Below, piece by piece: positions 35,404-44,164 of a stretch of DNA of 64,000 nt (its first letter is position 1; every line of letters starts with the position of its first letter). The position numbers and the translations under genes were made by a program. The notes below the pieces were generated by a model. The model was not told the origin of the DNA, made no database searches, and worked only from the letters and a program-made list of their open reading frames with translations. This DNA is from JBMYTN01 sp049604415 (GTDB lineage Bacteria; Pseudomonadota; Alphaproteobacteria; Rhodospirillales; Rhodospirillaceae). The stretch is taken from NCBI GenBank assembly GCA_049604415.1, contig JBMYTN010000016.1:23196-87195 (forward strand). Direction: 5' to 3'.

Positions 35404-36114
35404 ATGGGTGCGGATGGACAGGTCGCAGATCCGGTGCAGGCCGATGGCATCAGCAATTTTTCCGGTGTGTCCTTAGACGCCATGCCCTCGACCGAGGACC
35501 CGGCAGTTGGCGTGTTCCATGTGCCCATCTTGGCGGCGACGGCGGAAAACACGGCGGGCTATGGGCATTTTGTCGATGCGGTCCGCGATGATCTGGTCGA
35601 GATCGTGCCCTGGCCGCAACCGGGACGCCGCCCTTTGGTGCGCGGCACGGGGATCGAAGGCGGTGTGGTCACCGACCGGTTTTCCTTTCACCGCACCGGC
35701 CAGATCCAGAAGGCGCATAATTACGCCGTGGGCCGGGAATACATCACCGGCTGGCTGGCCGACCCGGCGGTGGCCTCTGAGGCTCAAGAGCCCGACGCGC
35801 CATTGGTGGTCTTCACCCATGAAGCCAATTATCACCCCGATGGCGGCCAAATCTTTATGCCTGTGGCGGGCGATGCCTTTATCGCCCTATTGGCCTTGCC
35901 CGGCGATGATGTGGGCCTAAGCGATTTTCGCGGCTTTTATTTTGATGGCTCCCGGGGCTTCCACATCGCCCCCGGGGTTTGGCACCAACCGGTGTTTCCC
36001 CTGGCAGACAAAGCGGATTTCATCACCGCCCAGGGCAAGGTCCATGCCTGTGTTTCCGTCGATTTCGTCACCGAGTTTCAGAGCTATATCGCCCTGACCC
36101 TCCGGGCAGTTTAG
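35404..36114 (+). CDS. Ureidoglycolate lyase (AllA)-like cupin protein
   Basis: 236 aa from ATG 35404 (GGAGAG upstream). The C-terminal 110 residues carry the AllA-family pattern: EANYHPDGGQIFMPV, AGDAFIALLALPGDD, and HIAPGVWHQPVFPL with metal-binding histidines of the bicupin. AllA cleaves ureidoglycolate to glyoxylate and urea. The N-terminal half is longer than in enteric AllA (about 160 aa). No other allantoin genes are nearby; instead it heads a run with SbtA, SbtB and carbonic anhydrase, 19 bases before sbtA. It may therefore have a different substrate in carbon metabolism (inference). Confidence 0.7.
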   Translation: MGADGQVADPVQADGISNFSGVSLDAMPSTEDPAVGVFHVPILAATAENTAGYGHFVDAVRDDLVEIVPWPQPGRRPLVRGTGIEGGVVTDRFSFHRTGQIQKAHNYAVGREYITGWLADPAVASEAQEPDAPLVVFTHEANYHPDGGQIFMPVAGDAFIALLALPGDDVGLSDFRGFYFDGSRGFHIAPGVWHQPVFPLADKADFITAQGKVHACVSVDFVTEFQSYIALTLRAV

Positions 36115-36133
36115 GCCGGGGAGAGCGACGCCG

Positions 36134-37141
36134 ATGGACTTTCTGTTGGAGTTTCTCGTCCGGCTGGTGACGCAGTTTCAATCCCCGACCCTGGCGTTTT
36201 TGATTGGCGGCATGGTGGTCGCCGCCCTGGGCAGCAAACTGCAAATCCCCAGCGCGATCTACCAGTTCATTGTCTTCATGCTGCTGATGAAAATCGGCAT
36301 GAAGGGCGGCATTGAGATCCGCGAAGCCGATCTGGCCGCCATGGCCCTGCCCGCCTTGGCCTCCATGGTCATGGGGGTGGTCATCGTTTTGATGGGCTCG
36401 GCCTTGTTTGCCCTCCTGCCCGGGATCAAGCGGGAGGATGGCATCGCCACCGCAGGCCTGTTTGGCGCGGTCAGCGCGTCGACTTTGGCCGCCGCCATGG
36501 TGCTGATGGAAGAAGAGGCGATTACCTTTGAGGCCTGGGTGCCTGCGCTCTATCCCTTTATGGACATCCCCGCCCTGATCCTGGCCATTGTGCTGGCCAA
36601 TATGGTGCTCAAAAAGCGCGATGACGGCCAAGACAGCAAGGTTGATGTCTGGGGCATTGTGAAGGAAAGCCTGCGTGGCTCGGCCTTGTCGGCCTTGCTG
36701 TTGGGCCTCGCCTTGGGCCTGCTGACCCGCCCCGATGCGGTGTTGGACAGCTTTTATGACCTGCTGTTCCGGGGCTTCCTGTCCATCTTGATGCTGATCA
36801 TGGGCATGGAGGCCTATGCGCGCTTAAATGAGCTGCGCAAAGTCGCCCATTGGTATGCGGTTTATGCCTTTGTCATGCCGATTGTGCATGGGCTGATGGC
36901 CTTCGGCCTGGGCTATCTCGCCCATTTATGGGTCGGGTTCAGCCCGGGCGGTGTGATTTTGCTGGCGGTGATGGCGGCCTCGAATTCCGATATTTCCGGA
37001 CCGCCAACCTTGCGGGCTGGCATACCGAGCGCAAATCCATCGGCTTATATCGGTGCGTCAACCAGTGTCGGGACGCCGGTTTCCATTGCGGTCTGTATCC
37101 CGCTGTTCATCGCCCTGGCCGAGGTGGTGTTCGGGATCTAG
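36134..37141 (+). CDS. sbtA: SbtA-type sodium-dependent bicarbonate transporter
   Basis: 335 aa, about ten hydrophobic segments, matching the SbtA/DUF897 family of inner-membrane Na+/HCO3- symporters. The two family half-repeats show as FGAVSASTLAAAMVLMEE and AASNSDISGPPTLRA with a following STSVGTPVSIAVCIPLF. The start has GGGGAG nine bases upstream. It is followed by an sbtB-like gene and a beta-carbonic anhydrase, the natural partners in bicarbonate accumulation. Proteobacterial homologues are less well studied than those of cyanobacteria, so the ion coupling is inferred. Confidence 0.85.
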   Translation: MDFLLEFLVRLVTQFQSPTLAFLIGGMVVAALGSKLQIPSAIYQFIVFMLLMKIGMKGGIEIREADLAAMALPALASMVMGVVIVLMGSALFALLPGIKREDGIATAGLFGAVSASTLAAAMVLMEEEAITFEAWVPALYPFMDIPALILAIVLANMVLKKRDDGQDSKVDVWGIVKESLRGSALSALLLGLALGLLTRPDAVLDSFYDLLFRGFLSILMLIMGMEAYARLNELRKVAHWYAVYAFVMPIVHGLMAFGLGYLAHLWVGFSPGGVILLAVMAASNSDISGPPTLRAGIPSANPSAYIGASTSVGTPVSIAVCIPLFIALAEVVFGI

Positions 37142-37179
37142 AAAACCAAGCAGGTTTGCGCGAAGAAGGAGGGGATAAG

Positions 37180-37515
37180 ATGACGCTGCATAAGGCGGAA
37201 AAGCTGGTCATCATCACCGAAAAGATCATTTCCCAAGGGGTTTGCGACATCATCGAGGCCTGTGGCGGCACCGGCTACACCATCATGGCCGCTGGCGGCA
37301 AAGGCAGCCGCAATGTGCGCTCCATGCCCGAGCGGGCCACGGTGGTCGGGGACTTTGCCAATGTGAAGATCGAGGTGATCGTCAATGATAAGGCCACTGC
37401 AGAGACGATCATGAACCGGGTCGCAGACCGCTATTTCGCCAACTATCCTGGCATCACTTATGTGGAGGATGTGGAAATCCTGCGGCCAAAAAAATTTGGC
37501 GAGCCATCACAATAG
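37180..37515 (+). CDS. sbtB: PII-like regulator of SbtA
   Basis: 111 aa from ATG 37180, with a perfect AAGGAGGGG upstream. PII-like ferredoxin fold: KLVIITEKI first strand, CDIIEACGGTGYTIM, a short T-loop region (GGKGSRNVRS), and the final VEDVEILRP strand. SbtB proteins bind adenine nucleotides including cAMP and hold SbtA in a closed state. The redox R-loop cysteines of cyanobacterial SbtB are missing. It follows sbtA by 38 bases on the same strand, the standard order. Confidence 0.85.
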   Translation: MTLHKAEKLVIITEKIISQGVCDIIEACGGTGYTIMAAGGKGSRNVRSMPERATVVGDFANVKIEVIVNDKATAETIMNRVADRYFANYPGITYVEDVEILRPKKFGEPSQ

Positions 37516-37599
37516 GGTCTATTTTGTTGTGGACTTCGCGGGCCTGGGGGGGGCCATTCGCGCTAAGAAAAAACAGAAACACGAAATCGGGGGGTTATC

Positions 37600-38238
37600 G
37601 TGGCTGATCTGCATGACGGAATCGATATCAAAGAAATCCTTGAACGCAACAAGGAATGGGCCAAGGAAAAGGTCGAGTCTGACGACGGTTTTTTTGCCCG
37701 AACGTCGGAAAAACAAACACCGCATATTTTCTGGATCGGATGTTCGGACTCCCGGGTCCCGGCCAATGTGGTCACAACCTTGGATTTCGGCGAACTCTTC
37801 GTGGTCCGCAATGTCGCCAACATTGCCTCGGGCAATGATCTGGGCTTTTTGGCCACCCTGCAATATGCGGTCAATGCCCTGAAAGTGGACCATATTGTCG
37901 TCTGCGGCCACACCGGCTGTGGCGGGGTGAAGGCGTCCATGTCCGATCACACCGACACCTCCGTTAAACCGGGTGTGGGCTTGGTCAGCCATTGGCTGGC
38001 TCCGGTGCGCCAGCTCTATAAGAGCAATGCCCACTTGTTCCAGGACATTGCCGACCCTGAAGTGGCGGCCAATTTGCTGGTCAAGCTCAATGTCCGCGCC
38101 CAGGTGGACAGTGTTTGCTCCAATCCGGTGGTGCAATTGGCTTGGGAACGCGGACAGCCCTTAGAGGTGCATGGCTGGGTTTATGATCTGCGGGATGGGA
38201 TCTTGCGAGACTTGGACTGCACCCATTCCGGTCCATAA
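37600..38238 (+). CDS. Beta-class carbonic anhydrase
   Basis: 212 aa from GTG 37600 (GGGGGG upstream). Zinc ligands C48, H104 and C107 and the Asp-Arg dyad D50/R52 (CSDSRVPA, VVCGHTGCGG) are intact, as is GNDLGFLATLQYAV. It interconverts CO2 and bicarbonate in the cytoplasm, matching the SbtA transporter just upstream. The 84 bases separating it from sbtB hold a GC-rich run but no clear terminator, so one transcript is plausible. Confidence 0.93.
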   Translation: MADLHDGIDIKEILERNKEWAKEKVESDDGFFARTSEKQTPHIFWIGCSDSRVPANVVTTLDFGELFVVRNVANIASGNDLGFLATLQYAVNALKVDHIVVCGHTGCGGVKASMSDHTDTSVKPGVGLVSHWLAPVRQLYKSNAHLFQDIADPEVAANLLVKLNVRAQVDSVCSNPVVQLAWERGQPLEVHGWVYDLRDGILRDLDCTHSGP

Positions 38239-38279
38239 GCAGCAGCCATAAGCCGAAGCCATAAACCTCGGCTCTGGGT

Positions 38280-39374
38280 CTATCGGTCTTCGTCTGTGCG
38301 TGTGACGGACCAGCCACCGGTGATCGGATTGTCGGTCCCACCGCCAAACACCACCACCTTGCCGCCCGCACCGTCGCCGATGGTTTCAGGAGGATCTGCA
38401 GCGGTGGACTTTTCCAGCAGCACGGTTTCGCTGTTGACCGGCAGGCCATAAAAGGCCGGGCCATTGCGGCTGGCAAAGGCTTCCAAATGGGCCAAAGCCC
38501 CTTCTTCTTCGAAGACGGTGGCGTAGCTCTGCAGGGCCGTTGGGGCGTTGAAGACCCCGGCACAGCCGCAGGCGCTTTCCTTGCGCCCCACCTCATGGGG
38601 GGCCGTGTCGGTGCCCAGGAAAAAGCAAGCCTCGCCGGAGGTTGCGGCAGCGCGCAAAGCAAGGCGATGCTTTTCCCGCTTGGCCACGGGCAGGCAGTAA
38701 TTGTGGGGGCGGATGCCGCCCACCAGCAGATCATTGCGGTTCAGCACCAGATGATGCGGCGTGATGGTGCCGCCCATCCGGTCCGAATGGGCGCGGACAA
38801 AAGCGACCCCATCGGCGGTGGTGATGTGCTCCAGAACCACCCGCAGGCCCGGATGGTCCGCCAGCAGGCCGGTCATAACGGTGTCGAGGAACACTGCTTC
38901 GCGATCAAAGATATCAACCTCGGCATGGGTGACCTCGCCATGGACCAAAAGCGGCATGCCGATCTTTTCCATCCGAGCTAAGACGGTTGCGATTGTGGCC
39001 ACCGAACTGACCCCATGGGCGGAATTGGTCGTGGCATTGGCCGGGTAGAGCTTGGCGGCGACCCAGACGCCTTCCCGGAACCCGGTTTCCACTTCATCCG
39101 GGTCAATGTCATCGGTCAGATAACAGGTCATGAGCGGGGTGAAGGCCGGACCATCGGCCAGAGCCGCCAGGATCCGGTCCCGATAGGCTTGCGCAGCGGC
39201 CACAGTGGTCACCGGCGGGGTCAGATTGGGCATGATGATGGCCCGGCGAAACTGTGTCGCCGTGTGGGGCGCGACGGCGGCCAACATGGCGTCGTCCCGG
39301 AAATGAGCGTGCCAGTCATCGGGGCAAGGCAGGGTCAGGCGGGTCGGGGCGGTGTCGGATTGGGGCAGCGCCAT
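38280..39374 (-). CDS. pyrC: Dihydroorotase (class II)
   Basis: 364 aa, homodimeric PyrC type. H22 and H24 (WHAHFRDD), the carbamylated Lys K108 (AAKLYPANATTNS), H145 (VHGEVTH), H183 (LEHITTADG) and the catalytic Asp in GTDTAPH are all present. It cyclises N-carbamoyl-aspartate to dihydroorotate in pyrimidine synthesis. It stands alone, convergent with the carbonic anhydrase gene and 44 bases downstream of the protease gene on the same strand. Confidence 0.95.
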   Translation of the reverse strand: MALPQSDTAPTRLTLPCPDDWHAHFRDDAMLAAVAPHTATQFRRAIIMPNLTPPVTTVAAAQAYRDRILAALADGPAFTPLMTCYLTDDIDPDEVETGFREGVWVAAKLYPANATTNSAHGVSSVATIATVLARMEKIGMPLLVHGEVTHAEVDIFDREAVFLDTVMTGLLADHPGLRVVLEHITTADGVAFVRAHSDRMGGTITPHHLVLNRNDLLVGGIRPHNYCLPVAKREKHRLALRAAATSGEACFFLGTDTAPHEVGRKESACGCAGVFNAPTALQSYATVFEEEGALAHLEAFASRNGPAFYGLPVNSETVLLEKSTAADPPETIGDGAGGKVVVFGGGTDNPITGGWSVTRTDEDR

Positions 39375-39418
39375 GATAAACAGATCCTAGGGTTTCCACT
39401 GGACGGGCCGATGATCGA

Positions 39419-40714
39419 TTACGGCGCGCAAGTCCGTTGGTCAACAGATGCCGAAAGGCCGTGGCGGGCCAAAAAGGCCAACAGGTCCCCGGTCTCGATG
39501 GCATTGTTTAGCCGCCCGGCCTGATCCTTGTCGACCTGAACAAACGTGTTCACGCCAATCACCCGGCCACAGCGGTCAAACAGCGGTCCACCGCTATTGC
39601 CTTTCAGGACATCGGCGGTGTGCACAATCCGGTTGATCTCGCCGAGACTTTGCAGGGACCGGATCTCACCGGAATTCATGTTCAAATCCGGGGCAGCGGT
39701 CAGGTCACCTTCGACCAAGCGAGAAAAACCCTCATCGCCCCGCAGGCTGAGGCCCGGATAGCCAGCGGCGACAACCTCGGTCAGCTTGCGATCTTCTTGG
39801 GCCAGGGCAACGAAACCGGGTGCGCGTCCGTCCTCCAACGCCAGCACGGCAAAATCTTCGCCGCCAATGTCGCTGGATGGGCTGGTGGCCACCAACCGGG
39901 CCTTCTGTACCGTGCCCATCCGTGCACTGGTGACCAGCAGATAGTTTTGATCGGCGTCTTCAATGACATGGCGGTTGGTGACGATCAGGCGTTCGGAGAT
40001 GAAAAAGCCTGATCCGGTTGAGGCATCTTCGCCGTCCGGGTCCAGGCCAAGGACAAAGACGGTCGCCGATTCCAACAAGGCTCCCAGATCCCGATTGGAC
40101 AAGGACTCCAGGGTCCCGGTTTGGTCCGGGTTTCCGTGCGGCTCTCCCTGCGGCTCTGGCAGCGACTCCGTAAGGGTCGGGTCGGTTTGTGGCGCGGTTT
40201 GGTCAGCCTGTCCGGTGTCCTGGCTGCGGGCGTTTGGACTGGGTAGGCTTGGGGCTTGGTCCTGTTGCCCGGACGGGGCGGTCTGACCAAGGGCACCCTG
40301 GCCCGATGGCAAAAGACGTTCCCTGAGGGGTGGCGCAGAGCGGCCAATCAACGCTCGCCAGAGATCAAGATTGGGGGCTTCTTCTCGTTGAATGTCCCGC
40401 CACAAACCGGGATCGAGAACTTCGGGGATCGGGCAGGATGGGTTTTCCAAGGCATCTAGAGCCTCGTTTAAGGCCCGTTCTTCGGTCACGATGTCCACCC
40501 GCAATCCGTCGGCCCGCTCCTGGAGGTCGGGGCTGAGCACGGCGGGTGGGGTCGGTCCCACGACCTCCACCACCTCTGGGACCCGTTGCTGCAGATAGAT
40601 CGCCAAGCCGATGCAAGCCAGGGCCAGCACCAGGGTCAAAGCCAGCCAGAGCCCGAAAGCCGGAATAAAGGCCGGGTTCGGAGGCGGGGATCCAGAAGCC
40701 GTGCTGTGCATCAT
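39419..40714 (-). CDS. Membrane-anchored trypsin-like serine protease (S1C/DegP-like catalytic domain)
   Basis: 431 aa from the ATG ATG pair at 40714. One membrane segment (about residues 15-38) is followed by a Pro/Gln/Thr-rich linker and a C-terminal chymotrypsin-fold domain with the triad H249 (TNRHVIED), D287 (EDFAVLAL) and S374 (GNSGGPL). No PDZ domain. Predicted to sit in the inner membrane with the protease in the periplasm. It is divergent from the srf-like run and shares its control region; its single-helix, low-complexity layout copies that of the neighbouring vWA and SrfA proteins, suggesting it belongs to the same system and could cut or mature its partners (inference). Confidence 0.83.
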   Translation of the reverse strand: MMHSTASGSPPPNPAFIPAFGLWLALTLVLALACIGLAIYLQQRVPEVVEVVGPTPPAVLSPDLQERADGLRVDIVTEERALNEALDALENPSCPIPEVLDPGLWRDIQREEAPNLDLWRALIGRSAPPLRERLLPSGQGALGQTAPSGQQDQAPSLPSPNARSQDTGQADQTAPQTDPTLTESLPEPQGEPHGNPDQTGTLESLSNRDLGALLESATVFVLGLDPDGEDASTGSGFFISERLIVTNRHVIEDADQNYLLVTSARMGTVQKARLVATSPSSDIGGEDFAVLALEDGRAPGFVALAQEDRKLTEVVAAGYPGLSLRGDEGFSRLVEGDLTAAPDLNMNSGEIRSLQSLGEINRIVHTADVLKGNSGGPLFDRCGRVIGVNTFVQVDKDQAGRLNNAIETGDLLAFLARHGLSASVDQRTCAP

Positions 40715-40729
40715 AAAGAAACCTTTTGG

Positions 40730-40768
40730 GGAAATTCGGTTGGCAGAACCGATTTCCACGACAATAAT
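40730..40768 (+). promoter_or_regulatory. Divergent control region of the srf locus: palindrome plus promoter
   Basis: GGAAAT-T-CGGTT (40730-40741) pairs with AACCGATTTCC (40747-40757), one bulged base, loop of five. TTGGCA (40740-40745), 17 bases and AATAAT (40763-40768) give a good plus-strand promoter whose -35 lies in the palindrome. A regulator bound there could control both the protease and the srf run. Start codons are at 40714 (minus) and 40896 (plus). Confidence 0.5.
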
Positions 40769-40895
40769 CGGCCTCTCAGCCGTATTTCCACCTTAAATGG
40801 GTGGCAGGACGGCTTCTACTCTAGGGTTTCTCCCGATCTCGTTGCTCTTTTTATCGGTTCTCATGCCTCCCGCTCGGAGGAGATAAAGCCCATCC

Positions 40896-42518
40896 ATGGT
40901 GTCTAAACCGCCCCATTCGCCTGGATCTCCCGATTCGTCCTCATCCGGCCATGAGCCGGTGCGGATCGGAGGACGCCCTTTGCAGGACTCCCATCGGGAA
41001 CTGGCAGACTTGCTGCAAGCCTCCCTTGGTAAGGCCGAAGGGGCGTTTTTGGCATTGGATACGGACGGCCTGGAGCGGGTGGCAGACGGCTCTGCGCATC
41101 AGGCGACCATGGCCCGCATTGCAGGCCTCGCCGACCGCTTAGAGGCGCAGGGATCCGCCGGGCAGCGGGCCGCAAGCCTTTTGCGCCTGTCCTTGGTCAC
41201 GCCAACCGGGGTCCATCCCTGGTACCGGGATCGGAAAACCGGAGCGCCGGTCTTGCTGCATTGGGGCCGTATTGCCCCGGGCCAAGCTTTGCCGAAGGGT
41301 GCTGATCCGGCGGCCAGGGACAAGGCTGCCTCACCGCCTCCAGGGGCACCTCAGGCGGCTGCAAAAGGGGCGATGTCAAGCTCTGCCGGTACCGGTGTCG
41401 CTGGCAAGCCAGCAGCGCGGGGCGGGCGCGGGGCGGTGCTTTGGGTTGTGCCGGTCTTGCTGCTCGGCCTTACCGCTTGGCTTGGCCTGCAAGCCTTAGA
41501 GCCCTTGCCGCCGGAGGAGGTGGTGATCACTCCGCCTGCACCCGAAGCGGACAACCCGGTGCCAGCCCTTGAGGCCCGCTTGGCCAATCTGCAAGATGCG
41601 GTGCGCGACGCCGGGGCCGCCCAGGACCGCTTCGCCAATGCCTGTGTGATCCCGGAGCCAGAGCCCGAGCCCGAGCCACCAACCGATCAAACCCAGGTGA
41701 TCGACCCGCCTGCGCCGCCCCCAGAAGAGCCGACCGTGGTCGAGGTCCCCACACCACAGACGAAGCCGGAGCCGGAGCCCGAACCGGAACAGGGGCCGGT
41801 GGTGCCCCCGGTTGCCCTGGAAAAGCCGACGCCACCCCCAGAGCCAGATCCGCCGCCGGTTGCAGAGGCCCCAACCCGTCCGCCGGTTACGGCCCCACCG
41901 CCAACGCCGACCCCGCAACCGGTTCAATCGGCTTGCCAACCCAATTGGCCGCCGGGCCGAACGCCGCGGATGCTGTTTGTTGTCGATGGGTCGGGCAGCA
42001 TGCGCGATCCCATTGCCGGGGCCTCCAGCCGAATGGATGCCTCCAAACGCTCAATCCGCCGGGTGGTTCAGGGCCTGCATAAGGATATCCGCATTGGGTT
42101 GATCTCGTTCAGCGACTGCGGCGATACCAAGCACAGCCCCTATTACAGCTATGACCAGCGCGGTCAGTTGATTGGCAAGGTTGATACCCTAAGCCCCTCC
42201 CGGGCGACATCTTTGGCGGCCTCCATTGCCCGGGGTGGGGCGATGGCATCGTCTCGGGCGCCCTCGGTTCTGGTGGTGGTGTCCGATGGCGAGGATACTT
42301 GCGGGGCCAATCCCTGCGCCGCAGCCCGGGCGGCCAAGGCGGCCAAACCCAATTTGACCATCAATGTCATTGATCTCAGCGATGGAAATTCCGGGGGTGT
42401 GTTGCAATGTATTGCCAGTGCGGGTGGCGGTCGGGTGTTCACGCCACAATCGGCCAGCCAAATGAACCAAGCGGCTCAAGCAGCCACCGGTCAACCGGAC
42501 GCCAGCGGCTGTCCTTGA
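40896..42518 (+). CDS. Membrane vWA-domain protein of the srf locus
   Basis: 540 aa; GGAGGAG lies 13 bases before the ATG. Layout: a cytoplasmic N-terminal part (1-180) of unknown fold, one membrane helix (about 183-205), a Pro/Glu-rich linker of about 140 residues (many EPEP and PPxP steps), then a vWA domain with the MIDAS motif DGSGSM near 363 and a downstream SDGEDTC. Cysteines in the vWA part (CGDTK, DTCGANPC) suit disulfides in the periplasm. vWA domains bind ligands through a metal ion. First gene of the srf-like run, 22 bases before srfA. Confidence 0.85.
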   Translation: MVSKPPHSPGSPDSSSSGHEPVRIGGRPLQDSHRELADLLQASLGKAEGAFLALDTDGLERVADGSAHQATMARIAGLADRLEAQGSAGQRAASLLRLSLVTPTGVHPWYRDRKTGAPVLLHWGRIAPGQALPKGADPAARDKAASPPPGAPQAAAKGAMSSSAGTGVAGKPAARGGRGAVLWVVPVLLLGLTAWLGLQALEPLPPEEVVITPPAPEADNPVPALEARLANLQDAVRDAGAAQDRFANACVIPEPEPEPEPPTDQTQVIDPPAPPPEEPTVVEVPTPQTKPEPEPEPEQGPVVPPVALEKPTPPPEPDPPPVAEAPTRPPVTAPPPTPTPQPVQSACQPNWPPGRTPRMLFVVDGSGSMRDPIAGASSRMDASKRSIRRVVQGLHKDIRIGLISFSDCGDTKHSPYYSYDQRGQLIGKVDTLSPSRATSLAASIARGGAMASSRAPSVLVVVSDGEDTCGANPCAAARAAKAAKPNLTINVIDLSDGNSGGVLQCIASAGGGRVFTPQSASQMNQAAQAATGQPDASGCP

Positions 42519-42540
42519 GCAACGGGAGTTAGGAAACGGC

Positions 42541-44112
42541 ATGGTTTCGCGTCAGGGCTCGGTGATTGATGAAGGCAAGCTCGACCAATATCGGGAGCTT
42601 GGGGCCTTTGGTCAGCCGGTGCATGCGTCCTATGCCCAAATCCAGGCCGTGCTGAAACAGCGTCTGGGGGAGCGGGGGGCCAATTTGTTTGCCCGCCCTC
42701 AGGTCGACCGGCAAAGCAAAACCGTGCGCTGGATCGCGCCGGTCCCTGGCGCAGCACGGCGCTTTGAAGATCTGTCCGAGGAAGAGCAAGGCCGGGTGGC
42801 TTTGGTGCTGTTTACCCTAAAGGAGCAGTCCGCTGGCCTGTTGGACGAGGTGCGCCAGATCGAAGGGGCCAGCGATAGCCAGGCCTTTGCCTCGGTGCTG
42901 TCTCAAGCCTTGGTCTGCCCGAGCGAACGCAATGTGTTTTTGGTCGGTGACCAGCCGGTCCTGACCTTTTGGGGCTTTGAAGAACGCACCGGTCAGGCCT
43001 TTCGACCGTTAGACAGCATCGCCGCACCGGGCGGGACCTCGGCTTTGGCCCAGGGGCAAGACCCCGCGCAACCGACCCGAGGCGCGGCAGCATGGCCCTG
43101 GTGGTATTGGGCGCTGTTCCTGTTGCTGCTGTTGCTGTTGGTTGGTGGCTTGCTGTGGTGGTTGCTCTCCCCGGTCAAGCTGGAGGGGCCCTTCACCCTG
43201 TCCAAACCGGGCATTGAGCAGGTCGAGCCCCCGCCCGAGGAGCCCTTGGAGGACCTTCCGGAAGAGGAGGTCTTGCCCGATCCCCTGCCGGATCAGGGCG
43301 CGATCATTGGCCCAGGGGGCATTGTCCTGCGGCCTGAAGCCTTGCCGGACGGCGTCAGCGTGGATCCAGAGGGCCGCCTGATTGACCCGGAGACCGGCGA
43401 GCCTTTGCCATTGGACCCGGAGAGCGGTTTGCCGATTGATCCGGAAACAGGACTGCCCTTGGATCCGATGACCGGGGAGCCGTTGGACCCTGAAGCGCCA
43501 GCCCCTGATCTGCCCGAGCTGGATCCGCAAGATCCAAGCACTCCTCCGCCAGAAGACCAGGGCCAACCCCCGCCACCCCCGACCCCAGAAGATCCCGCTG
43601 CAGACCCTGGGGCGGACCCGTTAAACCCTGATGGTCCGGACGGCACACCGCCTCCAGATCAGGCAGGGCCCGAAGACCCACCGGCGCCAGGCGAGAGTTT
43701 GAACATTCCGCCGCCGCCGGACCCAGGGGCGTCTCCCGATGGCGCACCCGGCGGTGATGGCAGTGGCGCTGGCCCGGGCGGCAGCGGGGATGTGGGCTTT
43801 ATGCAGGGTCAATGGAGCAACCGCAGCGGCTTGGTGGACCGCCAGGGGCGTCCAGTGGAACAAACCTATGAGTTTGATGACAGCGGCCAAGGGCAGTCGG
43901 TGATCCGGCGCGCCGATGGCAGCCGCTGCACCGCGCCAGCCCAAGCCCGGATGGCGGATGGGCGACTGGTCATCACTGAAGGCGGCAATCTGGTCTGCCC
44001 TGATGGCGAGCAGTTCCAGAAATCGGAAACGGTTTGCGAGCGTGATGCGTCCGGACAAACCCAATGCAAAGGCGATGGCTATTCGGTGCGCATCGAACGG
44101 GCGACGCCATGA
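42541..44112 (+). CDS. srfA: SrfA family protein
   Basis: 523 aa. Residues 13-90 (LDQYRELGAFGQPVH, ARPQ, WIAPVPG, LSEEEQGRVAL) follow the N-terminal pattern of the enterobacterial SrfA family. A single membrane helix (about 186-210) with flanking Trp residues is followed by a Pro/Asp/Glu-rich stretch, including near-repeats of DPETGxPLDP, and a C-terminal domain of about 110 residues with four cysteines (SRCTAP, LVCPDG, TVCER, TQCKG), likely disulfide-bonded in the periplasm. SrfA, SrfB and SrfC are encoded together in many proteobacteria; the name comes from SsrB-regulated factors of Salmonella. Molecular role unknown. Confidence 0.8.
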   Translation: MVSRQGSVIDEGKLDQYRELGAFGQPVHASYAQIQAVLKQRLGERGANLFARPQVDRQSKTVRWIAPVPGAARRFEDLSEEEQGRVALVLFTLKEQSAGLLDEVRQIEGASDSQAFASVLSQALVCPSERNVFLVGDQPVLTFWGFEERTGQAFRPLDSIAAPGGTSALAQGQDPAQPTRGAAAWPWWYWALFLLLLLLLVGGLLWWLLSPVKLEGPFTLSKPGIEQVEPPPEEPLEDLPEEEVLPDPLPDQGAIIGPGGIVLRPEALPDGVSVDPEGRLIDPETGEPLPLDPESGLPIDPETGLPLDPMTGEPLDPEAPAPDLPELDPQDPSTPPPEDQGQPPPPPTPEDPAADPGADPLNPDGPDGTPPPDQAGPEDPPAPGESLNIPPPPDPGASPDGAPGGDGSGAGPGGSGDVGFMQGQWSNRSGLVDRQGRPVEQTYEFDDSGQGQSVIRRADGSRCTAPAQARMADGRLVITEGGNLVCPDGEQFQKSETVCERDASGQTQCKGDGYSVRIERATP

Positions 44113-44164
44113 GGATCGGGTTTGGGTGTGAGAGTCCAATCAGAGTGAAGAGCTGGGGCGGGCA

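Noticed and set aside
35404..36114. Allantoin degradation operon
   Set aside because: Only the AllA-like gene is present; its neighbours are bicarbonate transport genes.
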